A DNA stretch of 47,115 nucleotides from Candidatus Aegiribacteria sp. (GCA_023138735.1 JAGLOY010000062.1:1-47115); one strand, 5' to 3'; positions 16,140-25,497 are shown, counted from the first letter of the stretch. Made by a program: numbers and translations. Notes: a model not told the origin generated them from the sequence alone.

Positions 16140-19100
16140 CAGAAGAAAACAGGAACCCTGAGACTGCACAGAACTGGGTACTCAACGAGTTCTTCTGGGA
16201 TTCTGTGTTTTCTGAAATGCTGTCCGGCCTGGCATCTAACAAACTGACTTCTGTAGGAGGGCTTGGAGGAGCCGCTATTTCGTTTGCAGCTGCAGCGGCC
16301 CACAGACTTGCAGGTCCTACTGTTCTGGTTACACCCTCTGTTGCTGATGCCGAGAGTATTAGGGACGACCTGAACGGCATGCTTGATGATGTTCTCTATT
16401 TTCCTGCATACGAGACTCTTCCATTCGAAGGTGAAGCAGCGCATCCAGGTGTTATATCCGACCGTGTGGAATGCATGGCTGAACTCTACGCCGGGAAAAG
16501 AAGAAGCCTTGTAGTGATGCCGGCATCCGCTCTTATCAAGAAAATACCATCAAAGGATAATTTCTCCTGCTTCCGTCTTTACCAGGGTATGAGGTTGTCC
16601 ATCAGAGAGCTGGAAGACTGGCTTCTTGCCGCAGGATATTTGAAGGAGGGAAGTGTATGGGAACAGGCCAGATGGGCCCGGCGTGGCGGCATAATCGATA
16701 TAGGAACCTTCGGAATGGACAATCCTGTAAGGTTGGAATTCTTTGGTGATGAGCTTGAATCGCTGCGGTCATTCGACCAGAGGTCCCAGAGAAGTATAAG
16801 GAACCTGCAGCAGTGCCAGCTTCTGCCCGCCAGGGAGGTCATACTCTCACCGGAGAACTGGAACAGGGCAATGGAAGTGGTTCCCGAAGACCACCCTCTC
16901 AGCGAGAAGCTCTGGACTGCCAACGATTTCCCGGGTATCGAACATTTTCTACCGGTGTTTCTTGATGATTGCTGCAGCATACTGGATTACATTCCCTATG
17001 ATGGAACACTCATAATGTCCGATCCTGATTCAATAATTGCGCATATCGAAGATGCTCTGACTTTCAACATGAATAACTATTCACCAGAGGATATTCCCTT
17101 CAGTTTCAGCAGACAGTTTTTCAGTAAGGAGGGTATCCGCAGCAAACTTGAATCCTGCAGGAGAATAGTCAGATTTTATCCATTCCCCGAGAGGGATGTT
17201 GATGTCTATTACAGAACTGTTCCGCAGGTTAGCTTCCAGGATCATCGCACGGAAATGATCAGGCAGTTTGAGAACTGGAACAAGGAGGGCTTCAGAACGG
17301 CTGTTCTGTGTGATTCCTCCTCTGAGGAGGAGACATTCCTGGAGCTGATCCCGGATGAGATCGATATCAACACAAGTGTGCTTTCCATCTCGGAAGGCTT
17401 CCGGATGCCTGACAAGGGACTGGTCATACTGGCTGAGAGAAAGCTGCTCTCAGGAAGAAGGAGGCCGGAACGGATCAGGAAATACAGAGGTGGCTCCGGG
17501 CTGGAGGATGCGGGGGAGGTATCTCCGGGAGATCTGATAGTTCACAAACGCTACGGGATAGGTCGTTTCACAGGCCTGGAACAAGTTGAAACATCCGGAA
17601 CAGTACTGGATTGCCTTGCAATTGAATACAGAGACGGCGACAGGCTTCTGGTCCCGATTGACGAGATAAGCTCCGTACAGAAATTCATGGCTCCGGATAA
17701 GATCCAGCCGAAGCTTGATAAGATTGGCAGCATATCCTGGAGCAAGCGTGTCACAAGCGCGAGAAGGAAAGCAAAGGCAATCGCCGGGAGGCTCGCGGCG
17801 CTGTATGCAGAAAGAAAAGCTATGAATAGAAAGCCGCTGGAACCTCCCGGTCATCATGTGGCAGCGCTTGAGAATAGTTTTCCCTACGAAGAAACTCCTG
17901 ATCAGATGAAGACAATACAGAAGGTGATGCAGGACTTTCAGAGGGATAGACCAATGGACAGGCTGGTTTGCGGTGATGTCGGTTATGGAAAGACTGAAGT
18001 GGCTATCAGAGCGGTTTTCCGTGCAGTTGATTCAGGTTTTCAGGCTGCTGTACTGGTTCCAACCACCGTTCTGGCTGAACAGCACTACTTTACATTCAGG
18101 GACAGACTGGCTGAATTCCCGGTGAAGGTGGATATGCTCAGCAGGTTTCGAACAAGGGAGGAACAGAGAAAGAGCATAGAAAAACTGGCGGTGGGTGATA
18201 TCGATATTATCATCGGAACCCACCGGCTCCTGCAGAAAGATATTCGTTTTAACAAGCTCGGCCTGCTTGTGATTGATGAAGAGCATCGTTTCGGAGTAAA
18301 GCAGAAGGAGTACCTCAGGGAATTGATGAAGGGTGTTGATACGCTGGCCATGTCGGCAACTCCCATTCCGAGAACACTCCATCTGTCTTTATCGGGCTTT
18401 CGGGATATCTCGATAATCGCAACTCCTCCGAGAGACAGGTATCCTGTTCACACAGAGCTTCTGGGGTTCAACTCAAGAATAATCGCCAAAGCCGTTCTCA
18501 GGGAGCTAGAGAGGGATGGACAGGTTTTCTTCGTGCATAACAGGATACAGTCCATTGAGAACGTAAGGGAGAAGCTTCATTCCCTGTTGCCTGAGGTGAG
18601 AATAGCAGTAGGGCACGGTCAGATGAATCCGAGGAAGCTTGAGAACGTTATGCACGCCTTTATGGAGGGTCAGTACGATATTCTGCTCTGTACATCCATA
18701 ATAGAATCCGGTCTGGATCTTCCCAGAGTTAACACTATCATCATAGATAATGCCCACATGTTCGGCCTTGCTGACCTGTATCAGCTCAGAGGAAGGGTGG
18801 GAAGGAGCCATCACCAGGCTTACTGCTACCTGATCGTACCGGAGAGGAGAAAACTGAAACCGGAAGCCGGTAACCGTATCGATGCCATACGCAGATTCAC
18901 TGAACTTGGATCCGGATGGAACATTGCCATGCGGGACTTGGAGATAAGAGGTGCGGGAGAACTTCTTGGAGCTTCTCAACATGGTCAGATGATCTCGATA
19001 GGATATGCGCTCTTCGAGGATCTGATCAGGCAGGAAGCAAGAAGGCTCAAAGGAATCGACACAGGATCGGATACCGGTGTCAGGGTTGAAATACCCGGTG

Positions 19101-19507
19101 ATTCCTATATTCCTCCATCATATGTTCCCGATGTGGCGGAGAGGGTCCGGATCTATCGCAATGTATGGAGAGCCACCTGTGAGACAGATATAGACGAATG
19201 GATCGATTACCTTTCAGACAGGTTTGGTGAACCGGAGGAATCGGTACTTAATTGTGCCCGGAGGGCAAGGATAGGATATCTGGCTCGAAAGGCATGTATT
19301 GAAGAGGTTGTCGTAAGCGGTATAGTCGCACGGATGGTATTCAGTCCCGGCTCGGAGGTATCCAGGTCCTCGCCAGACAATATGAAAGTTTCAGTTACCG
19401 TGGAGAAAACAGGACGAATAGTAGTGAATATCAACTTGAAGGGTCTCTCCGACAGTGAAAAGGTGAGGAGAACCCTCAGTCTCCTTCGATACCTCAGTCC
19501 GGCATGA
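16136..19507 (+). CDS. mfd: Transcription-repair coupling factor Mfd
   Basis: Removes stalled RNA polymerase from DNA lesions and recruits UvrA. The order of domains is intact: UvrB-like N-terminal part (about 40-320), the RNA polymerase-interaction domain (about 455-540), the RecG-like helicase with Walker A G-D-V-G-Y-G-K-T (about 611-618) and D-E-E-H-R-F-G (about 713-719), helicase C motifs including Q-L-R-G-R-V-G-R, and a C-terminal TRCF domain (about 960-1100). The length of 1123 residues is normal. ATGA overlap with the M23 gene fixes the start. Confidence 0.97.
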   Translation: MTEENRNPETAQNWVLNEFFWDSVFSEMLSGLASNKLTSVGGLGGAAISFAAAAAHRLAGPTVLVTPSVADAESIRDDLNGMLDDVLYFPAYETLPFEGEAAHPGVISDRVECMAELYAGKRRSLVVMPASALIKKIPSKDNFSCFRLYQGMRLSIRELEDWLLAAGYLKEGSVWEQARWARRGGIIDIGTFGMDNPVRLEFFGDELESLRSFDQRSQRSIRNLQQCQLLPAREVILSPENWNRAMEVVPEDHPLSEKLWTANDFPGIEHFLPVFLDDCCSILDYIPYDGTLIMSDPDSIIAHIEDALTFNMNNYSPEDIPFSFSRQFFSKEGIRSKLESCRRIVRFYPFPERDVDVYYRTVPQVSFQDHRTEMIRQFENWNKEGFRTAVLCDSSSEEETFLELIPDEIDINTSVLSISEGFRMPDKGLVILAERKLLSGRRRPERIRKYRGGSGLEDAGEVSPGDLIVHKRYGIGRFTGLEQVETSGTVLDCLAIEYRDGDRLLVPIDEISSVQKFMAPDKIQPKLDKIGSISWSKRVTSARRKAKAIAGRLAALYAERKAMNRKPLEPPGHHVAALENSFPYEETPDQMKTIQKVMQDFQRDRPMDRLVCGDVGYGKTEVAIRAVFRAVDSGFQAAVLVPTTVLAEQHYFTFRDRLAEFPVKVDMLSRFRTREEQRKSIEKLAVGDIDIIIGTHRLLQKDIRFNKLGLLVIDEEHRFGVKQKEYLRELMKGVDTLAMSATPIPRTLHLSLSGFRDISIIATPPRDRYPVHTELLGFNSRIIAKAVLRELERDGQVFFVHNRIQSIENVREKLHSLLPEVRIAVGHGQMNPRKLENVMHAFMEGQYDILLCTSIIESGLDLPRVNTIIIDNAHMFGLADLYQLRGRVGRSHHQAYCYLIVPERRKLKPEAGNRIDAIRRFTELGSGWNIAMRDLEIRGAGELLGASQHGQMISIGYALFEDLIRQEARRLKGIDTGSDTGVRVEIPGDSYIPPSYVPDVAERVRIYRNVWRATCETDIDEWIDYLSDRFGEPEESVLNCARRARIGYLARKACIEEVVVSGIVARMVFSPGSEVSRSSPDNMKVSVTVEKTGRIVVNINLKGLSDSEKVRRTLSLLRYLSPA

Positions 19508-19540
19508 TAAGTATCAGAACCCGATCGGCAGTGGTTCAAC

Positions 19541-19627
19541 ATGTGTGGCATCCTTTATATTTCGCTGTCGCGCCGCAGCTCTCAGTTTTCTTCTGGAACT
19601 CTGAGACACCTGCAGTATAGAGATTGA
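19541..19627 (+). pseudogene. Possible relic of a class II glutamine amidotransferase N-terminus
   Basis: A 28-codon frame begins Met-Cys-Gly-Ile, the catalytic N-terminus of class II glutamine amidotransferases (AsnB, GlmS and PurF types), and ends with L-R-H-L-Q-Y-R-D, close to the L-x-x-L-x-x-R-G-x-D element that follows in these enzymes. The frame then stops; a different frame stays open to about 19710 without recognisable similarity. It occupies the 214-base gap between mfd and the first PPIase. It may be decayed coding sequence or chance. There is no good ribosome binding site. Confidence 0.25.
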
Positions 19628-19721
19628 CGGTTTAGCTGTGAATAGCACCTGCGTACGTGATCCAGCTATTGAACGATGGATATTTTACGGATTTGAATCA
19701 TTTTGAAACTTGGAGGAAAGA

Positions 19722-20537
19722 ATGAGATTCATTGTATACTTTGCCTTAATTCTGCTTATTCCTGCGGCAGCCTCTGCCGATGTTATTGCCAGCGTTGACG
19801 ATGTTACGTTAACATGGGATGATATTCTGGCCATGATCGGAGGAGAAGAGAACGTTCAATATCTCGGTATATCCTCCGAAACCAGCGCGATTGAGGTTCT
19901 GCAGTCCTGGGTCAGAGAGGAAGTAATGGTTCAGGCAGCCGAAGACATCGGTCTTGATTCAGATCCTGCAGTCAGAGAAATTCTCGAGCAGACCAGAAGG
20001 CAGATACTACTGGAGGCATTCATGGCCAGTATAGTCGAAGACATGCAGCCCTCGCAGCTAGAGATAGAGAATTACGCGAATGTATGGCTCAGTACCTACA
20101 GAAAAAGTGCCAACATAAGACATATCATCGTACAGGACGAGAACCTTGCGAACTCACTTCTGGCAAGAATTCGTGCCGGCTCGGATTTTGCGGCTCTCGC
20201 ACAGGAATACTCCATTGGTCCAAGCGGTGAGGCTGGCGGAGACCTTGGCTGGATAACACGCGGGCAGTCTGGCTATATGTCTTTTGATGAAGCTGCCTTC
20301 AGGCTTGAAGAGGGGGAAGTAAGCGATGTAGTTGAAACCGGTGCCGGATTCCATATCATTGAAGTTGTTGAAACTCAGCTTCTCTCTCCCGAACCGACAC
20401 TTGGAGAAATTCAGGAGGTGGTTGCCATCGAGCTTACACAGGGAATGCAGGAAGAGGCCATTATGGCTGAACTTGAAATCCTTGAGATGAACCACGATAT
20501 AGTGCTGTATCCGGAAAGGTTATTAAACCATCTTTAA
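19722..20537 (+). CDS. Exported parvulin-type peptidyl-prolyl isomerase (SurA/PpiC-like), first of three
   Basis: Periplasmic foldase. The signal peptide ends in A-A-A-S-A (about residue 19). A SurA-N-like helical part (about 25-110) precedes one rotamase domain (about 128-225) with the parvulin pattern R-H-I-I-V, A-x-x-Y-S-x-G-P-S, G-G-D-L-G-W and the final G-F-H-I-I-E. The ATG at 19722 follows TGGAGGAAAG; the frame opens at a TTG at 19710 that overlaps this ribosome binding site, so I reject it. It is 13 bases from a second PPIase gene. The three probably serve outer-membrane protein folding. Confidence 0.9.
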   Translation: MRFIVYFALILLIPAAASADVIASVDDVTLTWDDILAMIGGEENVQYLGISSETSAIEVLQSWVREEVMVQAAEDIGLDSDPAVREILEQTRRQILLEAFMASIVEDMQPSQLEIENYANVWLSTYRKSANIRHIIVQDENLANSLLARIRAGSDFAALAQEYSIGPSGEAGGDLGWITRGQSGYMSFDEAAFRLEEGEVSDVVETGAGFHIIEVVETQLLSPEPTLGEIQEVVAIELTQGMQEEAIMAELEILEMNHDIVLYPERLLNHL

Positions 20538-20550
20538 CTCAAGGAAGCAC

Positions 20551-21429
20551 TTGATCTGGGGGATCTGGATACTTGCTGCAATTTCTGTTACGGTAACAGC
20601 TGCTGTTGTAATTGTCATTAACAGGAGGATAGCTTCGGTGAACTCCATTGAACCGCTGGAGAGCAGCAGCATGGATGATCACCTTGTTGCAGCGAGGGTG
20701 GACAGCTCTGTTATTTACATGGAAGATATGGCAATCGTCGGTATCGATGCTTCAATCCTTGAAGATTGGGTCGAGGATGAATTGCTGGCATCATTGGCTG
20801 TGCAGCGGGGTCTGGAGAATGTAAGAAAGAGCAGGCTTCTGCAGGACAGGGCAAGGCAGATTTATCTGAGAGATGAACTGCTTTCGAGTGTGTACAGAGG
20901 AATACCCTTTCCCGACAGCTCAGAAGTATTCCATTTCATGAGATCAGACAGCCTTGCCTGCATGGTCGAGCGACACTACTACCAGATATTGGTTTCGGAC
21001 GAAGCTACGGCAGATTCCATCCATGAAAGACTGTCATGGGGCGAGAATTTTCAGATAACTGCCGAAAGGCTTTCGATAGGGCAGAAAGCCGGTATCGGAG
21101 GTGATCTCGGATTTATGACGGCAGGTGAACTTATGATGTATGGAGTACAAAGAGGACATGTGCTTATAGAAGGCCTCGGAGATGTCGCATATACTGCTTA
21201 CGGATGGCATATATTTTTTGTGGATGAGATTAGGCCACTTGAAGATACATCCCGGGTTGTGAGAAGCCTTGCTGATGATATCTACAGAGATAGAATGAAT
21301 ACTGCAAGGGACAGTATTCTTGAGATTGCCGCATCGAGCAGAGAAGTGTATTTTGATCCCACGCTTAGAAGCAACACCGGACAATTTAATGGTGATATTG
21401 AAATTACAGACGGAAGAGAGACAGAATGA
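20551..21429 (+). CDS. Membrane-anchored PpiC-like isomerase, second of three
   Basis: Related to the flanking genes but more diverged. One N-terminal membrane segment (residues 3-23) has no clear cleavage site, so the protein is probably anchored with its bulk in the periplasm. A rotamase-like domain (about 140-235) keeps H-Y-Y-Q-I-L-V, L-S-I-G, G-G-D-L-G-F and Y-G-W-H-I-F-F. The start is TTG at 20551, preceded by AAGGA; no ATG would keep the membrane segment. It overlaps the third isomerase by four bases (ATGA). Activity is uncertain because the domain is degenerate; it may act as a chaperone. Confidence 0.78.
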   Translation: MIWGIWILAAISVTVTAAVVIVINRRIASVNSIEPLESSSMDDHLVAARVDSSVIYMEDMAIVGIDASILEDWVEDELLASLAVQRGLENVRKSRLLQDRARQIYLRDELLSSVYRGIPFPDSSEVFHFMRSDSLACMVERHYYQILVSDEATADSIHERLSWGENFQITAERLSIGQKAGIGGDLGFMTAGELMMYGVQRGHVLIEGLGDVAYTAYGWHIFFVDEIRPLEDTSRVVRSLADDIYRDRMNTARDSILEIAASSREVYFDPTLRSNTGQFNGDIEITDGRETE

Positions 21430-22661
21430 CTGCACTGCTTGTTTCGATCCTCCTGACAGTGTTCATTCCTCTGGAGAAGATAGTGGCCGTTGTTGACAAC
21501 AGTCCCATCCTGCATTCTGAGGTTGAGCAAGTCCTTGTTCAGATGGGTCTGGATCCGATCGGCAGCTACGAAATAGACTCGCAAACCCCTGATTACTATG
21601 ATGCGCTCGAGGAGCTGATTGATACACGTCTGATCGTGAATGCAGCGGTCAGTGCTGGATATTATCCAACCGATGATGAGATACTGGCTCTTCTAGAAGA
21701 GCATCTGGAGCTCAACCCACCGGGGTATGATGTGAATTTGGAGTATATCTCGGAAGTATTGGCTGATAATCAGGCCGCGCAGATTTTTATCTTCAGGAAG
21801 GTTCAGGCAGCTATGCAGGATATGCCCTTGAGCTCGGAGGCATACCTGCTTGCAAATGCTGATCTTGTCGAGGAAATAATAATGCCCAGGCATATAGGAT
21901 GGATATATCTTCCCATTCTTCCTTCAGGACCTGAGTTTGATGAAGTCGTAGAAGAAATGCTTCAATTAAGGGAGAGAATCCTCTCAGGTGAGTCTTTTGA
22001 AGAACTTGCGATGGAGTATTCAGATGATGGTTCCGCCAGGAACGGGGGATATCTTGGATCGTTCGGACCCGGAGAGATGACGTATGCCTTTGAGGATGCT
22101 GCATTTGCCCTTGAAACAGGTGAAATAAGCGAACCGGTTGTGACTCCCTTCGGTATACACATAATCAGATTGGACAATAGAAACGAAGACGGTACTATAG
22201 AAGCCAGCCATATTCTCAGAGTTGTGCCCGTTGATCCGGATGATATCGAAAGTACCGTAGCGGAAGCAGAGAGCATACTCAGTGATATACGTAATTCACT
22301 GTTATCGTTTGAAGATGCCGCCAGAATCTACAGCAGGGACATGTCAAGTTCCGAAAACGGCGGTGATATGGGAATGGTTCCTTTAAAACTATGGATGTAT
22401 GAAATAGCCACAGCAGCGCAGGGGCTTGAGATCGGTTCATGTTCCGAACCTGTTATTCTGGAGAGCTCCGGAGCAGTTGCTATTATCAGGCTGCAGGAAG
22501 ATGCAGGTGAAATCGACTGGAACTTATATAACGAGGCGGAACGGAGTGGGCTGGTTCAGCAGGTTATTTATCAGGATACATACAATTCCGTGGTTGATTC
22601 CCTGCGCAATGAAAAACCCGTGATCTACTTCCTTGAAAATGATGGTACAAGTGCGAATTGA
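21426..22661 (+). CDS. surA: SurA-like chaperone with two parvulin domains, third of three
   Basis: Closest of the three to classical SurA. A signal peptide (about residues 1-18) is followed by the S-x-x-x-I-V-A-V-V-D-x-x-x-I-L-x-S-E-V-E opening of the SurA N-domain (20-38). The first rotamase domain spans about 155-255 (E-Y-S-D-D-G-S-A-R-N-G-G-Y-L-G and F-G-I-H-I-I-R) and the second about 258-360 (A-S-H-I-L-R, S-S-E-N-G-G-D-M-G). The length of 411 residues is close to E. coli SurA. The start overlaps the preceding gene. It escorts beta-barrel proteins to the BAM complex, consistent with the BamD-like gene at 4.3 kb. Confidence 0.88.
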   Translation: MTALLVSILLTVFIPLEKIVAVVDNSPILHSEVEQVLVQMGLDPIGSYEIDSQTPDYYDALEELIDTRLIVNAAVSAGYYPTDDEILALLEEHLELNPPGYDVNLEYISEVLADNQAAQIFIFRKVQAAMQDMPLSSEAYLLANADLVEEIIMPRHIGWIYLPILPSGPEFDEVVEEMLQLRERILSGESFEELAMEYSDDGSARNGGYLGSFGPGEMTYAFEDAAFALETGEISEPVVTPFGIHIIRLDNRNEDGTIEASHILRVVPVDPDDIESTVAEAESILSDIRNSLLSFEDAARIYSRDMSSSENGGDMGMVPLKLWMYEIATAAQGLEIGSCSEPVILESSGAVAIIRLQEDAGEIDWNLYNEAERSGLVQQVIYQDTYNSVVDSLRNEKPVIYFLENDGTSAN

Positions 22662-22911
22662 TGTTTACCTTAAACTGATGGGCATTTTTAAAACCCGATC
22701 AGTGGCCGGCAAAGCCTGCAAAGCCGGCTTTGTATCCATCGATGGCAAGGCACTGAAATCATCTCTTTCCGTTCAGAATGGCGATTTGCTTGCAATCGTA
22801 AAACCTGACGGCTCAAGGCTGACAGTTGAAGTACTGAAGATTCCGCCCGAGAAGCAGGTTTCCAGAAAGGATCGACAGGACTACTGCAGAATAGTCGGAA
22901 TGGAGGTGTAA
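22642..22911 (+). CDS. Small S4-domain RNA-binding protein
   Basis: A single S4 domain (R-I-D-V-Y-L-K, then K-T-R-S-x-A-x-x-x-C-x-x-G-x-V-x-x-D-G) as in Hsp15/RqcP-type proteins, which bind rRNA and stalled 50S subunits. The length is about 90 residues. The frame overlaps the surA-like end by 20 bases. The start is ambiguous: TTG 22633, ATG 22639, ATG 22642 or GTG 22651. The GTG would give the Met-Arg-Ile-Asp opening usual for the family. It precedes ftsE by two bases. Confidence 0.82.
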   Translation: MVQVRIDVYLKLMGIFKTRSVAGKACKAGFVSIDGKALKSSLSVQNGDLLAIVKPDGSRLTVEVLKIPPEKQVSRKDRQDYCRIVGMEV

Positions 22912-22913
22912 CG

Positions 22914-23594
22914 ATGATCACCTTCGGGAATGTCAGCAAATTCTACAATGACTGGCCTGCTCTCGAGAGTATTAATCTTCAGGTCCAGCCAGGGGAATTT
23001 CTTGTGGTTTCAGGACCCAGTGGCGCTGGTAAAACCACCCTCTTCAGACATATCTGGATGGGTGACCTGCCAAGTATAGGTAAAGTTGAAGTTGCCGGGT
23101 ACAGGTCGGACAGGATAAGAAGAAGCGATCTGCCCTTTCTCAGGCGTAAGCTGGGTATTGTATTCCAGGATTTCCGGCTTCTTCCTGAAAGGACTGTATT
23201 CGATAACGTTGCCCTGCCACTGCAGGTTGCCGGAACTTCACCAAAGGCTATTAGAAGAAGAGTATTTTCACTTCTTGCGGAGATGGAACTCAACCATCGA
23301 CGAGGTTCCTACCCCCACGAACTTTCAGGGGGAGAACAGCAGAGGGTGGCCATTGCAAGGGCTATGGTTGCACACCCTGTCATACTCCTTGCCGATGAAC
23401 CTACAGGAAACCTTGATCCTGAAGTCTCACGAATGGTGATCGATCTCCTGATTGAGATCAACAGATCAGGAACATCAGTTATTCTTGCCACACATGATCC
23501 AAGACAGGTTCCGGCAGGGACTGCAAGATTCCTCTATCTGGAGAGGGGACATCTGGTGAATCCCGGTATCTGGGACGGGTACAGGCAGTTATGA
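22914..23594 (+). CDS. ftsE: Cell division ATP-binding protein FtsE
   Basis: ABC ATPase that works with FtsX to switch on peptidoglycan hydrolases at the septum. It has Walker A GPSGAGKTT (34-42), the Q-loop V-F-Q-D-F-R-L-L (83-90), the ABC signature L-S-G-G-E-Q-Q (137-143), Walker B I-L-L-A-D-E-P (157-163) and D-loop G-N-L-D. F-Q-D-F-R-L-L is characteristic of FtsE. The length of 226 residues is right. It overlaps ftsX by four bases. Confidence 0.95.
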   Translation: MITFGNVSKFYNDWPALESINLQVQPGEFLVVSGPSGAGKTTLFRHIWMGDLPSIGKVEVAGYRSDRIRRSDLPFLRRKLGIVFQDFRLLPERTVFDNVALPLQVAGTSPKAIRRRVFSLLAEMELNHRRGSYPHELSGGEQQRVAIARAMVAHPVILLADEPTGNLDPEVSRMVIDLLIEINRSGTSVILATHDPRQVPAGTARFLYLERGHLVNPGIWDGYRQL

Positions 23595-24466
23595 TCCATC
23601 TTATTAAGAATGCTGTCAGCGAAGGTTTGCTGAATATCCGGAGAAAACTTGGTTCGTTTCTGATCACTCTCCTGATGGTCAGCCTCTCTTTCATGGTTTT
23701 CGATATCTTTCTGATCATATCCTGGAATCTGGGTACAGCTCTGAAGGATGAGCAGGAGAATGTAGGAATTGAAGTCTTCCTGAAGGACAATATCATCGAA
23801 ATTGAGGCGGTAATACTTGCTGATATCATGTCCGGTATGGAAGGGGTAAGATCGGTTTATTACGTATCCCCGGAGGAGGCTGAAGCCGTTTTCAGAGCGG
23901 ACCTGCCCGAACAGGCCGATCTCCTGACTCTTCTGGGCCCGCAGTTTCACCTTCCGCCTTCTATTCAGATATCACTCCATCCCGATTACAGGACTTCCGA
24001 GAAAGTCGGCGGTCTGGCCAGAACCATATCCGGAATGGATGGAGTGGAGGACATAGTCTACGGTAAGGAGTATCTGCCGGGTCTGACAAGAGCGGTTGAT
24101 ATTCTTGAAAAACTTGTTATACTCGCCGGACTTCTTCTGGCCTTGAGCCTTTCGCTTGTAGTGGCGAATACCGTCAGGCTTGCAGTCGCGAGAAGGGCAC
24201 TGACAGTACAGATAATGAGTATAGTAGGGGCACCGGGATGGTTCGTAAGAGTACCTTTCCTCGGTGAGGGGCTGCTTACTGGTGTGGCCGGGGCCGCTGG
24301 CAGCCTTTTATTGACTGTGGCTGTATCCTGGATGCTTTCATCCAGTGTACCCCATTATTTCTTACCCGGAAAATGGATAATGCTGGTTCTGATTCTTGGA
24401 GCTTCCTCCGGTGCTGCAGGAAGCTGGATAGGTATGAGATCCGGTATTCCAAAACCTCGATCCTGA
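23591..24466 (+). CDS. ftsX: Cell division protein FtsX
   Basis: Membrane partner of FtsE. Four membrane helices are visible: one near residues 22-45 and three at the C-terminal end (about 175-195, 220-245 and 260-280). A periplasmic domain of about 120 residues lies between the first and second. The A-V-A-R-R-A-L-T-V-Q-I-M-S-I-V-G-A cytoplasmic loop is typical of FtsX. The length of 291 residues is normal. The ATG overlaps ftsE by four bases, so the two are co-translated. Confidence 0.93.
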   Translation: MIHLIKNAVSEGLLNIRRKLGSFLITLLMVSLSFMVFDIFLIISWNLGTALKDEQENVGIEVFLKDNIIEIEAVILADIMSGMEGVRSVYYVSPEEAEAVFRADLPEQADLLTLLGPQFHLPPSIQISLHPDYRTSEKVGGLARTISGMDGVEDIVYGKEYLPGLTRAVDILEKLVILAGLLLALSLSLVVANTVRLAVARRALTVQIMSIVGAPGWFVRVPFLGEGLLTGVAGAAGSLLLTVAVSWMLSSSVPHYFLPGKWIMLVLILGASSGAAGSWIGMRSGIPKPRS

Positions 24467-24478
24467 CAGGGAGATACA

Positions 24479-24931
24479 ATGAAGAAAATGTTGATAGTTC
24501 TGATAATACTGACCGGTATCGTATTCGCACAGAGTGAATCCAGAACGGGCACTGCGCCGGCAACCGGAGAAGTAATAGAAACCACTACCACAATCGCTGA
24601 AACAGGTGCTCCGGCAGAGGAAGCTTCACCTCAGACTTGCATGGGCGGCGGAGGGATCATGAGTTTCCTTCCGATGATAGCCATTATTGCGATATTCTAT
24701 TTCCTGATGATCCGTCCTCAGCAGAAGCAGGCCAAGATGCTGAAGGCAATGAGGAGTGCACTCCAGAGGGATGATAAAGTAATAACGAACGGTGGAATAC
24801 ACGGTATAATCACGAACATCAAGGGCGACGACGTGGTTACAGTGAAAATTGCCGACGGAGTCAAGATCGATGTCGACAGGAACTCTCTGCAGATCGAGAG
24901 CCAGAGTCAGTCTGGACCTGCCTGCAAGTAA
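24479..24931 (+). CDS. yajC: Preprotein translocase subunit YajC with an added N-terminal extension
   Basis: Accessory subunit of the SecDF-YajC complex. The YajC core is at residues about 60-145: membrane helix, then F-Y-F-L-M-I-R-P-Q-Q-K-Q-x-K, then D-x-V-I-T-N-G-G-I-H-G and the terminal beta part. Usual YajC proteins are about 85-115 residues; this one is 150 because it begins with what looks like a cleavable signal peptide (residues 1-17) plus a Thr/Glu/Ala-rich linker. If cleaved, the mature N-terminus would be periplasmic. secD and secF are not adjacent in the window. Confidence 0.88.
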   Translation: MKKMLIVLIILTGIVFAQSESRTGTAPATGEVIETTTTIAETGAPAEEASPQTCMGGGGIMSFLPMIAIIAIFYFLMIRPQQKQAKMLKAMRSALQRDDKVITNGGIHGIITNIKGDDVVTVKIADGVKIDVDRNSLQIESQSQSGPACK

Positions 24932-24966
24932 TAGCAAGGGGTTTTGCGGAGATGTGAAGGTTGGCC

Positions 24967-25497
24967 ATGTCATCAAGGAAACTTCAGTATTTCGGTTCTC
25001 AAATACTCCGAAACAGTTCAAGAATAATCGACATATCTTCGGAGCTGGAGTCCCTTCATTCTCTTATCTCGGATATGCTTGAGATACTTGGAATTGAAAA
25101 TGGACTTGGACTTGCAGCTCCGCAGGCCTCGGAGAACGTAAGACTGTTCATCCTCAATTCCGAGGAACTCAACCTGAATGGTCATTCCATATTCATCAAC
25201 CCGGAGGTTACAACATCAGGACCTCTGCATAAAGATGAGGAAGGGTGCCTTAGTATCCCTGGGATATTCGAGTACGTCAGGAGACCGTCAAGCGCGTCCG
25301 TTACCGCTTTCGATCTTGCTGGCGAACGGTTCACTCTGGACCTCGATGATTATTCCGCAAGAGCAGTTCAGCATGAAAACGATCATCTCGATGGAATTCT
25401 CTTTGTTGACAGGCTCAGTCCTTTAAGAAAACGGCTCGTTAAGAAACAGCTCTTCGACATAAAAAGGGAATACGGTCCCGGCAGCAGGATTCTCTGA
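24967..25497 (+). CDS. def: Peptide deformylase
   Basis: Removes the formyl group from nascent chains. All three motifs are intact: G-L-G-L-A-A-P-Q (46-53), E-G-C-L-S-I-P-G (92-99) with metal ligand Cys94, and Q-H-E-N-D-H (135-140) with ligands His136 and His140 and catalytic Glu137. The length of 176 residues is normal. The ATG at 24967 has GAAGG seven bases upstream; a TTG at 24961 would add two residues. Its stop overlaps the fmt start (TGATGA), the usual def-fmt pair. Confidence 0.95.
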   Translation: MSSRKLQYFGSQILRNSSRIIDISSELESLHSLISDMLEILGIENGLGLAAPQASENVRLFILNSEELNLNGHSIFINPEVTTSGPLHKDEEGCLSIPGIFEYVRRPSSASVTAFDLAGERFTLDLDDYSARAVQHENDHLDGILFVDRLSPLRKRLVKKQLFDIKREYGPGSRIL

